This document shows, in pieces, positions 62,136-64,000 of a stretch of DNA of 64,000 nucleotides; positions within the stretch are counted from its first letter, which is position 1; each line of letters begins with the position of its first letter. Source of the DNA: Marinobacter salarius (GTDB taxonomy: Bacteria; Pseudomonadota; Gammaproteobacteria; Pseudomonadales; Oleiphilaceae); NCBI RefSeq assembly GCF_032922745.1, contig NZ_CP136693.1:2852001-2916000 (forward strand). The letters run 5' to 3'. The position numbers and the translations under genes are program-made. The notes under the pieces are model-generated. The model was not told the origin of the DNA. It was given only the letters and a program-made list of their open reading frames with translations, and ran no database searches.

Positions 62136-63365
62136 GTGCCCGCCAATCACACACTGGGGTTTGTCTTGGTTGATGTAGCACTGTTCTCTGTGCCACTCAT
62201 GGCAGCTGTTGTCGGCTGGTTTACCAATTGGCTGGCGATTCAGATGTCATTCAATCCCATCCAGTTTGTGGGTATCGGCGTTATTGGCTGGCAGGGAGTG
62301 ATTCCCCGCAAGGCCGAGAAGATGGCCCATATCTGTATTGACCGCACCCTGCAGCAGTTTGGTGATCTGAACGCCGTCTATCAGCAGCTGGAGCCACAAC
62401 GAATCGTTGAGCAGGTGATTTCCCAGGTAAACCCCCGCATGGACGAATACATTGATGAAGTGATGTATGAAATCCAACCAGTGCTTTGGGACAACCTCCC
62501 TCTGTTCATGAAGAGCCGCATTTATCGGTGGGGTCGGGAACAACTACCGTCGAGAATAGAATCCCTGGTGGAGGACTTCGGGGATGATCTCAATGACCTC
62601 GTCGACCTGAAGGTATTGCTGAGCCGGGAGCTGAAAACGCATCCGGACCTGATGAACCGGATTTTCAGGGAAGCGGGCTCGGTGGAACTGCGGTCGGTTA
62701 TCAATCGAGGTGCGATCATTGGCGGCCTGCTGGGCGCTTTACTGGCCCCTGCCTGGGTCCGTTATCCCGAGCCATGGCTGTTGCCGGTCGGTGGCTTTGC
62801 AGTGGGGTTCCTGACCAACTGGATTGCCATCAACCTCATTTTCCGCCCGCTCAAACCCCGGCGCTTCCTGTTCTGGCGGTTGCAGGGCCTGTTCCTGCAA
62901 CGCCAGCCGGAGATCAGCGACGTGTGGGCCAGGTTGGTGGCGGAGGAGCTCATCACCGTTGAGAAAGTCGCTGACGCCATGATCAACGGCAACCGTGGGG
63001 ACCGTACACGGGCGATTATCCAGAAGCATTTGAGGCCACTGCTGGACAACTCGATGGTCATGAAGCTCGGCGCCCAAGTTACTGTTGGTATGACGGGGTA
63101 CACCGAACTTAAAAAAGCCATGAACCATAAGGCGGTGCTGGCCACCAGTGATGTCTTCGGGGACCCAGCGTTCAACCGCGAACGGGCACCGGTGGTGGCC
63201 GGGGTGCTGGCCGGGCAGATGAAGTCGCTGGCGCCGGCAGAGTTTCAGGATATCCTGCGGCCGGCATTTCGAGAGGAAGAGATTCAACTCATGCTGGTTG
63301 GGGGAATATTGGGTTCCCTGGCGGGGGCGCTTCAGTTTTTGATCATGAGCAACGTATTGAGCTAG
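62136..63365 (+). CDS. DUF445 membrane protein
   Basis: This encodes 409 residues from GTG 62136. The DUF445 signatures are clear at both ends: an N-terminal helix with PLMAAVVGWFTNWLAIQMSF, a mid-protein GWQGVIPRK block with the EKMA helix, a second membrane pair at about 190-230 repeating GFLTNWIAINLIFRP, and a C-terminal helix (GGILGSLAGALQFLIM). The large middle part is helical and probably cytoplasmic or periplasmic. Function is unknown; some relatives are linked to envelope integrity. Followed 48 bases later by a small membrane protein gene with a strong ribosome site. Confidence 0.88.
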   Translation: MPANHTLGFVLVDVALFSVPLMAAVVGWFTNWLAIQMSFNPIQFVGIGVIGWQGVIPRKAEKMAHICIDRTLQQFGDLNAVYQQLEPQRIVEQVISQVNPRMDEYIDEVMYEIQPVLWDNLPLFMKSRIYRWGREQLPSRIESLVEDFGDDLNDLVDLKVLLSRELKTHPDLMNRIFREAGSVELRSVINRGAIIGGLLGALLAPAWVRYPEPWLLPVGGFAVGFLTNWIAINLIFRPLKPRRFLFWRLQGLFLQRQPEISDVWARLVAEELITVEKVADAMINGNRGDRTRAIIQKHLRPLLDNSMVMKLGAQVTVGMTGYTELKKAMNHKAVLATSDVFGDPAFNRERAPVVAGVLAGQMKSLAPAEFQDILRPAFREEEIQLMLVGGILGSLAGALQFLIMSNVLS

Positions 63366-63412
63366 GCGTCTGGGACACGGTTCCTTGCGCAATGAGCTGA
63401 CAGGAGGGCAAT

Positions 63413-63742
63413 ATGGATTTTGGATGGGCAATCGCGATACAGGCCCTGGCAACAGGATGCGTTGTACTTTCGGTGCTGGCAGGCTTCTGGTTCGGTATTG
63501 TGCGACCACATCTTGATCGCAAGGTGGCAGAGCTGATTGATGCGTCGCGGGAGATAGAGCCCAGGGTCAGGCAGGGTGTACGGGAAGGTGTGGAAGAAAC
63601 CCTTCGGGAATTGCCGGAGAGCACGGCGAAAGAGTCTACACGCCAGTTCCTTCGGTTCGGTTCAGGACTGTTCGAGAATGGCCTCAGTAGTTTTCTGGGT
63701 GAGGTGTCTGACCCCGGTAGAAAGCCCCGAAAGGATTCATAG
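63413..63742 (+). CDS. Small single-pass membrane protein downstream of DUF445 gene
   Basis: This encodes 109 residues from ATG 63413, preceded by AGGAGGG. One N-terminal membrane helix (AIAIQALATGCVVLSVLAGFWFGIV, in part; about 6-30) is followed by an amphipathic helical tail (VAELIDASREIEPRVRQGVREGVEETL). No family is recognised. Same orientation as the DUF445 gene and likely co-transcribed. Its last 6 bases overlap the tusE stop on the other strand. Confidence 0.75.
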   Translation: MDFGWAIAIQALATGCVVLSVLAGFWFGIVRPHLDRKVAELIDASREIEPRVRQGVREGVEETLRELPESTAKESTRQFLRFGSGLFENGLSSFLGEVSDPGRKPRKDS

Positions 63743-64000
63743 ACAGTTCGTCGGCCTTGGCAGGCCGGCTATGCGGCAGGCCGTTTTGGCCGGTGTGCCG
63801 GGAAATAGCTGCATCAGGTAAATGCTATTGCCTTTTTCCTCGTCAAACGCCTCCTTGACCGCTTTTACAAACAACCTGTTTGAAGGTGGTGATATTTCAT
63901 GTTGTTTGTAAAATTTTCTCAGGAATTCGATGATTTCCCAGTGATTTTCGGTTAGTTCGATATTGTCGTCCGCCGCAATTTCACGGGCCACGTCAGGTGA
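63737..64000 (-). CDS. tusE: TusE/DsrC-family sulfur carrier, N-terminus beyond window
   Basis: The frame is open to the window edge; about 88 residues are present and about 20 N-terminal residues lie outside. Family marks: DVAREIAADDNIELTENHWEII, FYKQHEISPP and the C-terminal KTACRIAGLPRPTNCL (in part), where the penultimate Cys is the persulfide carrier. TusE accepts sulfur from TusBCD and delivers it to MnmA for 2-thiouridine of tRNA; DsrC relatives serve dissimilatory sulfite reductase, but no dsrAB is here. The GTG at 63991 is not the true start because the family sequence continues past it. Confidence 0.9.
   Translation of the reverse strand, partial: SPDVAREIAADDNIELTENHWEIIEFLRKFYKQHEISPPSNRLFVKAVKEAFDEEKGNSIYLMQLFPGTPAKTACRIAGLPRPTNCL

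Overview
The window looks like the chromosome of a marine gammaproteobacterium close to Marinobacter or Pseudomonas. The evidence is gene order: lysR|leuCDB-asd-fimV-truA-trpF...accD-folC-dedD-cvpA-purF-metZ, then ftsK-lolA-rarA-serS-cobA, then fabI-yejFEBA-mltD, gloB-methyltransferase-rnhA-dnaQ-fimL, and cysI-metH-nfuA. These are blocks I know from Pseudomonas aeruginosa, here joined in one stretch. The trpBA genes inserted between trpF and accD and the moderate GC content fit Marinobacter better than Pseudomonas. This assignment is inference from synteny, not from a search.

Bases 1 to about 7,530 are accessory DNA. At the left edge, three small genes read leftward and are separated by two related palindromic elements of about 83 bases that look like integron attC sites: a lipoprotein cut by the window edge, a TPR-like protein and an unknown protein. 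To their right is a four-gene, translationally coupled module, also reading leftward: three tyrosine-recombinase-like proteins (379, 548 and 617 aa) and a small helix-turn-helix/coiled-coil protein. It resembles the Tn554 TnpA/B/C arrangement and possibly the gamma-mobile-trio (GMT) elements. The module abuts an MFS transporter gene whose normal start codon appears to be missing, which suggests an insertion junction near 7,525-7,560.

Bases 7,537 to 38,365 are conserved core. A LysR regulator is divergent from leuCDB (leucine synthesis), which is followed by asd. Next come fimV (polar and type IV pilus assembly) and a long metabolic run (truA, trpFBA, accD, folC, dedD, cvpA, purF, metZ). Then follow ftsK-lolA-rarA and serS-cobA, a DAHP synthase on the other strand, and a DUF1631-like/PilZ pair.

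Bases 38,414 to 46,618 are a leftward block. The lytic transglycosylase mltD lies upstream of the peptide ABC transporter yejA-B-E-F, and fabI follows. The pairing suggests release and uptake of cell-wall peptides.

Bases 46,793 to 64,000 hold gloB, a methyltransferase, rnhA, dnaQ, fimL, an SCP2 protein, sohB and acuI. They continue with the sulfite reductase pair cysI/DUF934, a 34-aa membrane peptide, a DUF2970 protein, metH, nfuA, a DUF445 membrane protein with a small partner, and the start-less end of tusE. No rRNA, tRNA or CRISPR array was found. The part most worth a second look is the recombinase module next to integron-like cassettes at 1-7,560.
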